64,000 nt of DNA from Marinobacter manganoxydans MnI7-9 (GTDB lineage: Bacteria > Pseudomonadota > Gammaproteobacteria > Pseudomonadales > Oleiphilaceae), in contig NZ_AGTR01000080.1 of assembly GCF_000235625.1 (NCBI RefSeq), positions 156,503 to 220,502 of the forward strand. Reading direction: 5' to 3'. Positions within the stretch are counted from its first letter, which is position 1. Each line of letters starts with the position of its first letter. A program made the translations under genes and the position numbers. The notes under the pieces are model-generated. The model was not told the origin of the DNA. It searched no databases and saw only the letters and a program-made list of their open reading frames with translations. Of the stretch, positions 55,963-64,000 are shown one piece after another.

Positions 55963-56298
55963 TTACAGGATTGAGATGACGCCATCGGCCCCAATACGTT
56001 GCCATGGCAGGCCCTGAACGAGGGCGGATAACTGTTCTTCGGTCAGACATAACTGTTTGCCTCGCCAGGATTCGCCCCAGTGGAACTTGCCCCGGTTTAG
56101 ACGACGGGCACACAGCCAGATGCCGAGGCCATCATGGATCAGCACCTTCATCCGGTTGCCTCGCTTGTTGGCAAACAGGTAGGCGCAATGGGGTCTGGCC
56201 GAACCGAAGACCTGAACGACTCGTGCCAGAGCTTTATCCGGTCCCGCCCGCATGTCCAGCGGTTCGGTGGCCAGCCAGATCTCATCAATGCGGATCAT
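55963..56298 (-). CDS. tnpB: IS66 accessory protein TnpB (Orf2)
   Basis: 111 residues from ATG 56298, overlapping tnpA by 4 bp (ATGA). IWLATEPLDMRAGPDKALARVV, AYLFANKRGNRMKVLIHDG and GLWLCARRL-like blocks are the family signature. Needed with TnpA for efficient IS66 transposition. Confidence 0.92.
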   Translation of the reverse strand: MIRIDEIWLATEPLDMRAGPDKALARVVQVFGSARPHCAYLFANKRGNRMKVLIHDGLGIWLCARRLNRGKFHWGESWRGKQLCLTEEQLSALVQGLPWQRIGADGVISIL

Positions 56299-56672
56299 CC
56301 CAACAGATCCCGCAACAAGGCGGCACACTGGTGGGCCTGCTCCGCAGGCCACTCCACGACAACCGCGCCACTGGCGCGGGGAATCTCGATGCGGATGGTG
56401 CTACGCTTGTCCGAGACCGAGTGGTGGCTCCGTGCTGAAGTTGCTGCTGGCAGATTGACCGGCACGAACTCCGGCGTTGTCGCTGGTGCTTTAGGCACTC
56501 GTCGCGCCTCCTTGATCCAGCGTCGGACCATGTTGGCGTTGAGGCCATTACACAGAGCGATCCGGGAGACGGATGCGCCCGGATCTCGGCACTGGGCGAC
56601 AATCCCGGCTTTGAATTCCCGGGAAAACCGGCGACGGCGTTGGCAGGGTTTGGTTACGCTTAATTCGTTCAT
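56295..56672 (-). CDS. tnpA: IS66 accessory protein TnpA
   Basis: 125 residues. HTH of the transposase-8 type: RRRFSREFKAGIVAQCRDPG and LCNGLNANMVRRWIKEAR. First gene of the IS66 set, 54 bp from the right terminal repeat. A palindrome AGTGTCCACT...AGTGGACACT in this leader (56683-56713) may fold or bind a regulator. Confidence 0.9.
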   Translation of the reverse strand: MNELSVTKPCQRRRRFSREFKAGIVAQCRDPGASVSRIALCNGLNANMVRRWIKEARRVPKAPATTPEFVPVNLPAATSARSHHSVSDKRSTIRIEIPRASGAVVVEWPAEQAHQCAALLRDLLG

Positions 56673-56762
56673 GTTAAGTGTCCACTAGAAAATAAGTGGA
56701 CACTATCCTGACGACGGCAGCGCCAGGCTCAAGATGGGATCACCGGACGCTTACCGCTCAGC

Positions 56763-57720
56763 GGCCTTCGAGCATCAGATTTACGACCCGTTTCTAAAGA
56801 GATCAGATGTTCCCGCACAGATGAATGAAGCTTATCATTTCCTGCGCTGGTACTATTTCGAATTCAGCGGATGGCGTGAGCAGGCCGAGCATCTCGCTGA
56901 GCAAGATTATTATGCCGGTGGCGGCTCGCTAGCTGACTATCCGGGCGAACTTGAAATACTTCGAGCCTCCCTCTTAAAGCGCAAACTTTATCATCCGCCC
57001 TCAGCACGATCAGAAGTAAAAAAAGACTGCCCTCTGGCCTTTAATATCGTCCAGCTCGACGGCAAACGTCTTTACGTCTCCAATCTCGTTCCCATTTCAG
57101 AGCTCGCTAAGTTTTCAAACCAGAGGTCCGACTATTTCAGCGCGCGGGAACGCCTGGAAAATGCATTCAAGATGGACAGGCTTGTCAGTATGAATGTGGA
57201 CCAACTCGAAGCCCCGGCAACCGTGACATGGTTTGATGCTTGTGCTTACGCAAAGTACTTTGAAGACGTCTATCAGCTTCCTGTAAGACTGCTGAAAATC
57301 GCTGAGTATTTAGAACTTCGCAGTCCAACTTCTGGACGAGTGCCAAGGGGCTTAGCGGGTGCACCTGACTCAAGGTCCAACGAGCTTTTGGAGTTTTTTG
57401 ACGAATCATCCGGCCGGAATTACGGTGCGCACCCTCCCTATATGAATGAGACATCTTTCCAGAATCTACAGTGTAGGTTTAGAAATCAACCCGAGCTCGT
57501 TAGCAATCAACAAGGGCTACATTTTGTGAATTCGGACAACTTCGCAGAGTGGCTATATGAAAACCCGAACGGAAAAATGGCAGCAGCCGTCCGTTCGAAA
57601 TCTCTAGTTTCTATCTATGGATCAGATTCATTGAATCGAGATCTTGTTCCAGCCAGTAGCACCGGAAAAGCCAAACACATAAAAATAGGCTTCCGCCTTT
57701 GTTTTGAAGCAGACCACTGA
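56763..57720 (+). pseudogene. 3' half of the split 602-residue gene (FGE-like C terminus)
   Basis: 319 codons continuing the frame of 51379-52229 once the transposon and one CGCTCAGC copy are removed (851 + 958 nt = 603 codons). The C-terminal third resembles the formylglycine-generating-enzyme/SUMF1 fold: VTWFDACAYAKYFEDVYQLP followed by VRLLKIAEYLEL (position of LPTEAEWEYA) and IKIGFRLCFEA at the end (GFR). The cysteines of true FGE are not evident, so a binding or structural role is as likely as catalysis. An ATG at 56734 inside the transposon end could still express this half. 16 bp before the NYN gene. Confidence 0.65.
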
Positions 57721-57736
57721 TGCAAGGACGACGACA

Positions 57737-58702
57737 ATGAAAAGTAAAACTTTTGCAGTACTTGTTGACGGCGAAAACATTAGCCCTAAGGACTTTAAAG
57801 GGGTCGTCCGGGAAGTAGAGAAAAATGGTGACGTAGCTATACAGAGGGTTTACGCCGATTGGACTCAGCCTCACAGGGCGGGCTGGAAAGAAATTCTACA
57901 TGAGACTGGTGCCCGCCCCGTGCACCAGTTCAACTATGGTAAAGATGCCGCTGACCATGCGCTGATAATGGATGCTATTGAACTAACCATTAGCAATCCA
58001 AGGATCGATGCGGTGTGTATTGTTTCATCCGATGGCGGCTTTCATACACTTGCCCAGCGAGTTCGCGAAAAGGGGCTTTACGTGATGGGCATAGGTAAGA
58101 GAAATACTCCGACAAGACTTAGAAGAGCTTGCCATCATTTCGTTTACACTGATCTGCTTGAGAAAGACGAGCCCGAGCCAGTTGTAGCAGAAGAACAATC
58201 TCTCGAAGAGTTGTTGATCAGAGCTTATCGGGCGACAGATAGCGATGGGGAGGCTGTGTACCTAGGGCAGCTCGGAACTCAGCTCAAAAAGCTTGATCCG
58301 GCGTTTGACCCTCGTAGTTACTCATTCCCATCTTTAAAGGCCTTAATAAAGGCTAATGCTCATTTATTTGAAATGGAAAGTGAGACACACGACCGCTGCT
58401 TTATATCTCTTAAACATGGTGCTGTGCCGGAAGAGACAAATCAGGTCACAGAAGGAGTGGTTAGGCGCTGGCTTGGGCATTATGGGTTCATTGATGCTGC
58501 CCACGGATCGTATTACTTCGCGAAGGTAAATGTGATTCAGGAACAAAGGGATCGTCGGCTGAAGTCTGGTGATAAGGTCCGCTTCGTAGTGGCTAAACAT
58601 CCAGAGCCTGCGGCAGAGCATTCCTCTGATCAGAACGGTAAGGCCAAGGAAATCGAGGTCATAAGTGATTCGTTTGTGGAAAATGAAATGGCTCAACTGT
58701 AA
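57737..58702 (+). CDS. NYN-domain (LabA/DUF88) nuclease-like protein with OST-HTH and cold-shock-like domains
   Basis: 321 residues from ATG 57737 (AAGGACG upstream). Residues 1-140: NYN/PIN-like RNase domain with conserved acids in VLVDGENIS, DAADHALIMDAIEL and VSSDGGF. Residues about 155-235: OST-HTH/LOTUS-like domain (SLEELLIRAYRA...LGQLGTQLKKLDPAFD...YSFPSLKALI, landmarks). Residues about 245-310: cold-shock-like OB fold (VVRRWLGHYGFIDAAHGSYYF, KSGDKVRFVV). The order suggests an RNA-targeting nuclease with two RNA-binding modules. In an operon with the split FGE-like gene (16-bp gap) and followed by a terminator. Confidence 0.82.
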   Translation: MKSKTFAVLVDGENISPKDFKGVVREVEKNGDVAIQRVYADWTQPHRAGWKEILHETGARPVHQFNYGKDAADHALIMDAIELTISNPRIDAVCIVSSDGGFHTLAQRVREKGLYVMGIGKRNTPTRLRRACHHFVYTDLLEKDEPEPVVAEEQSLEELLIRAYRATDSDGEAVYLGQLGTQLKKLDPAFDPRSYSFPSLKALIKANAHLFEMESETHDRCFISLKHGAVPEETNQVTEGVVRRWLGHYGFIDAAHGSYYFAKVNVIQEQRDRRLKSGDKVRFVVAKHPEPAAEHSSDQNGKAKEIEVISDSFVENEMAQL

Positions 58703-58714
58703 TCGCTAACAGAA

Positions 58715-58731
58715 GGGGCCGTCTCGGCCCC
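58715..58731 (+). terminator. Hairpin after the NYN gene
   Basis: GGGGCCG-TCT-CGGCCCC followed by GCATTT; a moderate terminator without a long T-run. Confidence 0.65.
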
Positions 58732-58783
58732 GCATTTAGGAGGTTGCAGCACCCGCTTTTTCGTAGGATCTTGTGATAACTCA

Positions 58784-58806
58784 GGTCGCAAAGCGAACGT
58801 TTAGAT
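58784..58806 (+). repeat. Dispersed repeat GGTCGCAAAGCGAAC, copy C
   Basis: Same first 15 bases as copies A and B and two later substitutions (A to G, C to T) that are silent if the minus strand encodes LNVRFAT. Lies 52 bp past the terminator of the NYN gene. Confidence 0.6.
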
Positions 58807-58914
58807 TTGGCGTAGGCTCGGGGATAAGCGGCGACGTATGATGCCGACCGGATCGGCCCCCTTGCTGGTTGCCATAACCGACCCCGGCAGAGAAGTTGGC
58901 TCTCGTAGATAAGC

Positions 58915-59340
58915 TCACGACGTGTTTTCCTCTACGCCCTTATAAAGAGACGTAATGAGCGGGCACTTCACGTCACCCTGCTCAGTGCAACATGCCTGCA
59001 CCAGCCCCTCCAGCGTTCGCTCGATACGCCGCAGACTTGAAATTTTCTCACGCACCTTGGCGAGCTTCTGTCCGCCCAGTACCCGTGCTTCATCGCAATG
59101 GGTGCCGTCTTGCAGTGTTAGCAGTCCTCCGATTTCATCCAGGCTGAAGCCCAACCATTGGGCCGTTCGAATGAACTGAAGACGCGCCAACGCCTGATCG
59201 TCGTAATGGCGGATGCTTCCATAGGGTTTGTCAGGCTCTGCCACCAGTCCCCGGCGCTGGTAATAGCGGATGGTTTCCACTCCGATATTGGCGGCCTTGG
59301 CCAGGGCGCCAATGGTCATTGAACGTGGTTTCTTGGACAT
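58915..59340 (-). CDS. merR: Mercury-responsive regulator MerR
   Basis: 141 residues. N-terminal MerR HTH (IGALAKAANIGVETIRYYQRRGL) and the three mercury-binding cysteines at exactly 82, 117 and 126 (THCDEAR, ACCTEQ, VKCPLI). It bends the merT promoter and activates it when Hg(II) is bound. Divergent from merTPFAB. Confidence 0.96.
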   Translation of the reverse strand: MSKKPRSMTIGALAKAANIGVETIRYYQRRGLVAEPDKPYGSIRHYDDQALARLQFIRTAQWLGFSLDEIGGLLTLQDGTHCDEARVLGGQKLAKVREKISSLRRIERTLEGLVQACCTEQGDVKCPLITSLYKGVEENTS

Positions 59341-59346
59341 AGGGGG

Positions 59347-59377
59347 TTGATTCCGTAGCTGACTACGGGAGTAACCT
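59347..59377 (+). promoter_or_regulatory. merT promoter with MerR operator
   Basis: TTGATT (59347-59352), 19-bp spacer containing CCGTAG-CTGA-CTACGG, and TAACCT (59372-59377). The over-long 19-bp spacer with a dyad is the hallmark of MerR-controlled promoters; the -10 here is weaker than the usual TAAGGT. Confidence 0.88.
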
Positions 59378-59414
59378 TATCTCAGTCATCCATCTCATGA
59401 AAGGAGCCAACGTA

Positions 59415-59765
59415 ATGTCTGAGCCCAAATCCGGTCGCGGTTCGCTGATCGCAGGGGGCGTTGCCGCCGTCCTGGCATCCGCCTGCTGTCTTGGTCCCCT
59501 GGTTTTAATCGCGTTAGGAGTTTCAGGCGCCTGGATCGGCAATCTGGCCGCCCTGGAACCCTATCGGCCCTGGTTCATCGGTGCGGCACTGGTGGCCATG
59601 GTGTTTGCCTGGCGCCGGATATACCGGCCTGCACAGGATTGCCAGCCGGGCGATGTTTGCGCGGTGCCGCAAGTACGCACAACCTACAAGGTTGTTTTCT
59701 GGATTGTCGCGCTGCTCATTCTGACTGCGCTGGCGTTCCCTTATGTTTTACCCCTATTTTACTGA
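59415..59765 (+). CDS. merT: Mercuric transport protein MerT
   Basis: 116 residues from ATG 59415 (AAAGGAG upstream). Three membrane helices; cysteine pair in ASACCLGPLVLIALG (helix 1) and a second pair DCQPGDVC in the cytoplasmic loop. Moves Hg(II) from MerP across the inner membrane. Confidence 0.95.
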   Translation: MSEPKSGRGSLIAGGVAAVLASACCLGPLVLIALGVSGAWIGNLAALEPYRPWFIGAALVAMVFAWRRIYRPAQDCQPGDVCAVPQVRTTYKVVFWIVALLILTALAFPYVLPLFY

Positions 59766-59778
59766 GAGGCATAGCACC

Positions 59779-60075
59779 ATGAAAAAATCACTGATCGCCA
59801 CAGCGTTATTCCTGTTCGTTAGCCTGCCGGCCCTGGCAGCACCACAAACCGTCACCCTGTCAGTCCCTGGCATGACCTGTTCGGCCTGCCCGATCACCGT
59901 CAAGGCCGCTCTCAACCGGGTGGAGGGCGTGACCTCTGTGGATGTTCGTTATGAAGAACGCGATGCGACGGTCACCTTCGACGACGAGAAAACGACCGTT
60001 GAGGCACTGACGCAAGCCACCACCAACGCCGGCTATCCGTCCACGCTGAAACAATCTCAGGCAAAACAGGAGTAA
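59779..60075 (+). CDS. merP: Periplasmic mercury-binding protein MerP
   Basis: 98 residues from ATG 59779. Signal peptide (MKKSLIATALFLFVSLPALAA), then one heavy-metal-associated domain with GMTCSACPITVKAAL. Scavenges Hg(II) in the periplasm and hands it to MerT/MerF. 13 bp after merT, 2 bp before merF. Confidence 0.95.
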   Translation: MKKSLIATALFLFVSLPALAAPQTVTLSVPGMTCSACPITVKAALNRVEGVTSVDVRYEERDATVTFDDEKTTVEALTQATTNAGYPSTLKQSQAKQE

Positions 60076-60077
60076 CC

Positions 60078-61726
<1,649 letters not shown>

Positions 61727-61739
61727 GACGGTGCCGCCA

Positions 61740-62375
61740 ATGTATAACATGGATGAGATCGTGGAACGGCTGGGTCTGACCGGCGAAAGGGAAGCCGCGC
61801 TTCATGTGACGCTGTTGCGCGAGCTTGCCCTGGGACAACCGGTCACTGTTGAGCGGCTCGCGAAGTCGCTCAACTGGACGACTGATGAGGCAGAGTTGGT
61901 GCTGGAAAAACTGCCCTGCGGGACCATCGAGTACGACGGCCAGGGACGGCTGATCGGCTCCGGCATCACACTGCGAGAAACCCCGCATGCATTTGTCATC
62001 AACGATCGGCCCCTTTACACCTGGTGTGCACTGGATGCCTTGATGTTTCCAACCGTTATTGGCGAACGGGCGCAGGTGCAATCGCGTTGCCCGCAGACGA
62101 ACAACCCGATCAACATGACGATTACGCCACAGAGAGTGGTTTCGCTTGAGCCGGAGGACGCGGTCGTCTCTTTAGTGTCGGTGGCCGCATCGGGAGACAT
62201 TCGAAGTGCGTTTTGTTGCGATGTCCTTTTCTTTGCCTCTCGACAGGCCGGGGAGGCCTGGGGGCGAGATAAACCAAGCGCGCAGCTGGTGACTGTGCAG
62301 GAAGGTTTCGAACTGGGACAGCGGATTGCGCACCTTATGCTCGACAGAGCAAGGCGTTACCAACATGACCTTTAA
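61740..62375 (+). CDS. merB: Organomercurial lyase MerB
   Basis: 211 residues from ATG 61740; a GTG overlapping merA (61716) is the alternative. Catalytic residues are present: Cys in YTWCALDAL (about 95) with the nearby Asp, and Cys in SAFCCDVLFF (about 158). Splits C-Hg bonds, giving Hg(II) for MerA, so the operon is broad-spectrum. Confidence 0.95.
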   Translation: MYNMDEIVERLGLTGEREAALHVTLLRELALGQPVTVERLAKSLNWTTDEAELVLEKLPCGTIEYDGQGRLIGSGITLRETPHAFVINDRPLYTWCALDALMFPTVIGERAQVQSRCPQTNNPINMTITPQRVVSLEPEDAVVSLVSVAASGDIRSAFCCDVLFFASRQAGEAWGRDKPSAQLVTVQEGFELGQRIAHLMLDRARRYQHDL

Positions 62376-63149
62376 TACCTGAATGTTCGATACCAATCTT
62401 GAACGTAGGTCAGCACCCAGGAGCTAGGCCATGTCATTTCCAAAGCGTTCCGTCGCTGCACCCTGTCTGTGCATCAAATCAGGAATTATCTGGACATGCG
62501 ATTGGTGTATTCCTGTGGTGCCTCACCCGAACAACCGGACATGCACCCATTACACTGGCGATCGACGTGCCAGAACCGTGTGTCCGCCCGTTCCATTGCC
62601 GGGGTCTTGAAAGGCGATTTTTGCCCGTTTCGGGGAGTGAGAAGACCGGTAATTGGGGATGCATCGAATGTTCGCTTCTGTTTAGGTACGGACTGAAGCC
62701 GTCTGAGCGGGAATCACAGTGGCTCAGCACCTTTGTGAGTAGTTGCCGCTCGTAACTAGCGGCCAAGCGCGATGATGAGCCCCCATAAAAGTGCCAAGAC
62801 TCAAGGTGAGCTTGGCTTGTATCTCAGCCCGCGCTTTATAACGCAATACATTTCCCGACCCGATAAGTGCCCGAGGCAGAACTATCCGCATAGCCCCAGG
62901 TAGTGCTGACAACGGAATGAGTCATCGAGGTAACGCACTGAGTTGGCATTGTATTATTAATTGCACCTTTGAAATCGACTGGAACCTGGCCTCAGGGGAC
63001 AGAGGAAAGCGGCTTTTAACCTAACCACTGTTTCGCTCTCTCCGCTCAGGGCACGCACCTTTCCGATCGATGGTGTTCTTCCCGTCGTTTCTGTGGCAAC
63101 GTAACACCACAGAAACGAATGGCTTTTTGAGGAGCCTACCCAGTCAGTG
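62376..63149. other. Region without a convincing gene
   Basis: 774 bp between merB and the antitoxin pair. Several short frames exist on both strands, but none has a ribosome site plus family resemblance. No transposon end of Tn21/Tn501 type is visible after merB. Confidence 0.45.
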
Positions 63150-63533
63150 ATGAGTCCTACATCCGAACAAAAAACACTCCAACAACGTCAGGCGGGCCTG
63201 AAGGCGGCGTCTCGGATCATGAAGGGCTGGGGGGTCGAAGACTCAGATCAAAGCCGCATCCTCGACGTTGACCAAAACACTTTTGACTCAACTGAGGAAC
63301 TCAAGGCGTTGACAGAGCGCCAGTTGGTGACGATTTCTTATCTTCTGAATATTCACGCGTCTCTCAGAGAGGTCTTTCAGAACCCGGAGAATCACCTCGG
63401 CTTTATGACCGCGGCTAACCAGAATTCCCCGTATTTTGGTCGGCGGCCTCTCGATTTCGTTTTGACCGGTGAGATTGATTCCCTAAAAAAAGTCTATGAG
63501 AGCCTGGAGCAATTGAAAAATGGACTCTGGTAA
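63150..63533 (+). CDS. DUF2384 (MbcA/ParS/Xre)-type antitoxin
   Basis: 127 residues from ATG 63150 (GTG one codon earlier). N-terminal helical HTH-like part (AASRIMKGWGVEDSDQSRIL), middle LTERQLVTISYLLNIHASLREVF, and the C-terminal toxin-binding block FGRRPLDFVLTGEIDSLKKVYESLE. Same family and layout as the protein at 19584. Overlaps the next gene by 14 bp. No RES toxin gene is visible before the window ends. Confidence 0.7.
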   Translation: MSPTSEQKTLQQRQAGLKAASRIMKGWGVEDSDQSRILDVDQNTFDSTEELKALTERQLVTISYLLNIHASLREVFQNPENHLGFMTAANQNSPYFGRRPLDFVLTGEIDSLKKVYESLEQLKNGLW

Positions 63534-63810
63534 AGACCTAAGCATCCAGGATATAGCGGAGCAGCTAGGTGTCTGCAGAGAGGAGCTGCCGGAAAATGCC
63601 CTTCTAGCGAACTGTCCGCGGGAGGACGTTTGCATATTGTTTAAAGCGCTCTACCATCGAATGCACGCCGTCATCGGGAACGATCGAGACAACCTGGCTC
63701 ACTGGTTGAGAACGCCCAATGAAGCATTCAAATGCAGACCGATTGATCGCTTGAGTTCGATTGAGGGCTTTCGGGAGGTTCTACGCTACCTCGAGTTCTT
63801 TTCTCAATAA
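63520..63810 (+). CDS. Second small antitoxin-like protein (DUF2384 end only)
   Basis: 96 residues overlapping the previous gene. The second half LFKALYHRMHAVIGNDRDNL, AHWLRTPNEAFKC and GFREVLRYLEFF follows the MbcA/ParS toxin-binding pattern, while the N terminus has only a short possible HTH (SIQDIAEQLGVCREE). Two such genes in a row is unusual. From 63811 to the window end no complete gene is seen; an open minus-strand frame there is unrecognised. Confidence 0.55.
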   Translation: MDSGKDLSIQDIAEQLGVCREELPENALLANCPREDVCILFKALYHRMHAVIGNDRDNLAHWLRTPNEAFKCRPIDRLSSIEGFREVLRYLEFFSQ

Positions 63811-64000
63811 CCAAAGGGAAGGGATTGATTGAATTTCGTAGTCTTTAGCGGCCTGGACGATGGCATCCTGCACTTTTTGCTGCGGCACAGGAGCAACAGC
63901 ATGGTGACGAGCCTTACGACCGCCTTCAGGCGCCTAATCATATGGGCAGTCAGGACTCCCCCATTCCAACCCGACGGGGCCACCTACAGCGCCTTGTAGC

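Larger units (their letters stand above)
52230..56754. mobile_element. 4.5-kb IS66-type transposon with cargo genes
   Basis: Terminal inverted repeats 52230-52258 (starting GTAACCGTCCGGTGAT) and 56726-56754 (reverse strand GTAAGCGTCCGGTGAT) match at 26 of 29 positions and are of IS66 type. An 8-bp duplication CGCTCAGC flanks it. Contents: umuC fragment, decayed IS66 tnpC fragment, cupin gene, chlorite-dismutase-family gene, then tnpC-tnpB-tnpA of a complete IS66 set on the minus strand. It splits one gene (51379-52229 plus 56763-57720). The internal boundary of the IS66 set (beyond tnpC) shows no clear inverted repeat, so the whole 4.5 kb appears to move or to have moved as a unit. Confidence 0.88.

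Noticed and set aside
56734-57720. Independent 328-residue protein starting at ATG 56734
   Set aside because: The first ten codons belong to the transposon end and its target duplication; the true gene continues from 51379-52229.
62399-62755. 118-codon gene after merB
   Set aside because: Low-likelihood composition, no ribosome site, no family resemblance; the region looks non-coding.

Overview
The window looks like accessory-rich chromosome of a marine gammaproteobacterium. Gene content (LpxR-like lipid A deacylase, merRTPFAB, frmA/fghA, many LysR regulators, an IS2-like IS3 element and an IS66-type element) fits Marinobacter or a Pseudomonas relative. That assignment is an inference from gene families, not from a marker gene. 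Base composition changes sharply between blocks: about 4.2-17.5 kb is GC-rich and Pseudomonas-like, while 45-49 kb is visibly AT-richer. Broken genes, IS scars and repeats are frequent.

Layout. 0-1.25 kb: 3' end of a tyrosine recombinase gene coupled to a small HTH/coiled-coil gene (possibly a gamma-mobile-trio head), followed by a voltage-gated-type ion channel gene. 2.4-19.4 kb: a one-direction (minus-strand) array of small genes led by a recombinase-like gene. Successive genes are separated by a short recurring junction motif (consensus close to TGATGGGAATCCGNNAGG), and the array is bounded by inverted copies of AATAAAGTTGGTAAC. The array is split by a 13.5-kb GC-rich insert (4.0-17.55 kb). 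The insert sits exactly at one junction motif between two GGATTCCA copies, has a cut conjugation gene at each end (EexN-like lipoprotein, DUF3363 relaxase), and carries a catabolic operon: TetR, crotonase, CrtI-like flavoprotein, flavodoxin-reductase-type protein, acyl-CoA ligase, FadH, SnoaL-like protein, DUF2855.

19.5-28.7 kb: DUF2384 antitoxin with a RES remnant, a tRNA T-arm-like fragment, a cysteine hydrolase/MBL/GlxA block, an IS2-like scar, a monooxygenase/GlxA pair, LysR with the formaldehyde pathway genes frmA-fghA, and a probable filamentous-phage scar. 28.7-39.1 kb: regulator-enzyme modules (LysR with CmcJ-like oxygenase, aldehyde dehydrogenase and 2OG oxygenase; TetR with a hydrolase; LysR with a quinone reductase; an Old Yellow Enzyme) and a 190-bp MITE-like palindrome. 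39.2-45.1 kb: more core-like genes (thioredoxin, LpxR, KefB/C-type antiporter, LtrA). 45.1-50.7 kb: an SDR/MDR/ADH operon with divergent LysR, then an intact IS2-like element whose right end lies 1 bp from a second, solo left end.

51-58.8 kb: a two-gene unit encoding a 602-residue protein (glyoxalase-related N terminus and formylglycine-generating-enzyme-like C terminus) and an NYN/OST-HTH/cold-shock-like protein. The first gene is split by a 4.5-kb IS66-type transposon with 26/29 matching ends and a perfect 8-bp duplication (CGCTCAGC). This transposon carries a cupin and a chlorite-dismutase-family gene as cargo. Removing it restores the reading frame exactly. The unit is flanked by direct copies of a dispersed repeat beginning GGTCGCAAAGCGAAC. 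58.9-62.4 kb: a broad-spectrum mercury operon merR-TPFAB with a canonical 19-bp-spacer promoter. 63.1-63.8 kb: two overlapping DUF2384-type antitoxin genes.

The best candidates for undescribed biology are the small-gene array with its junction motif acting as an apparent integration site, and the two-gene FGE-like/NYN unit.
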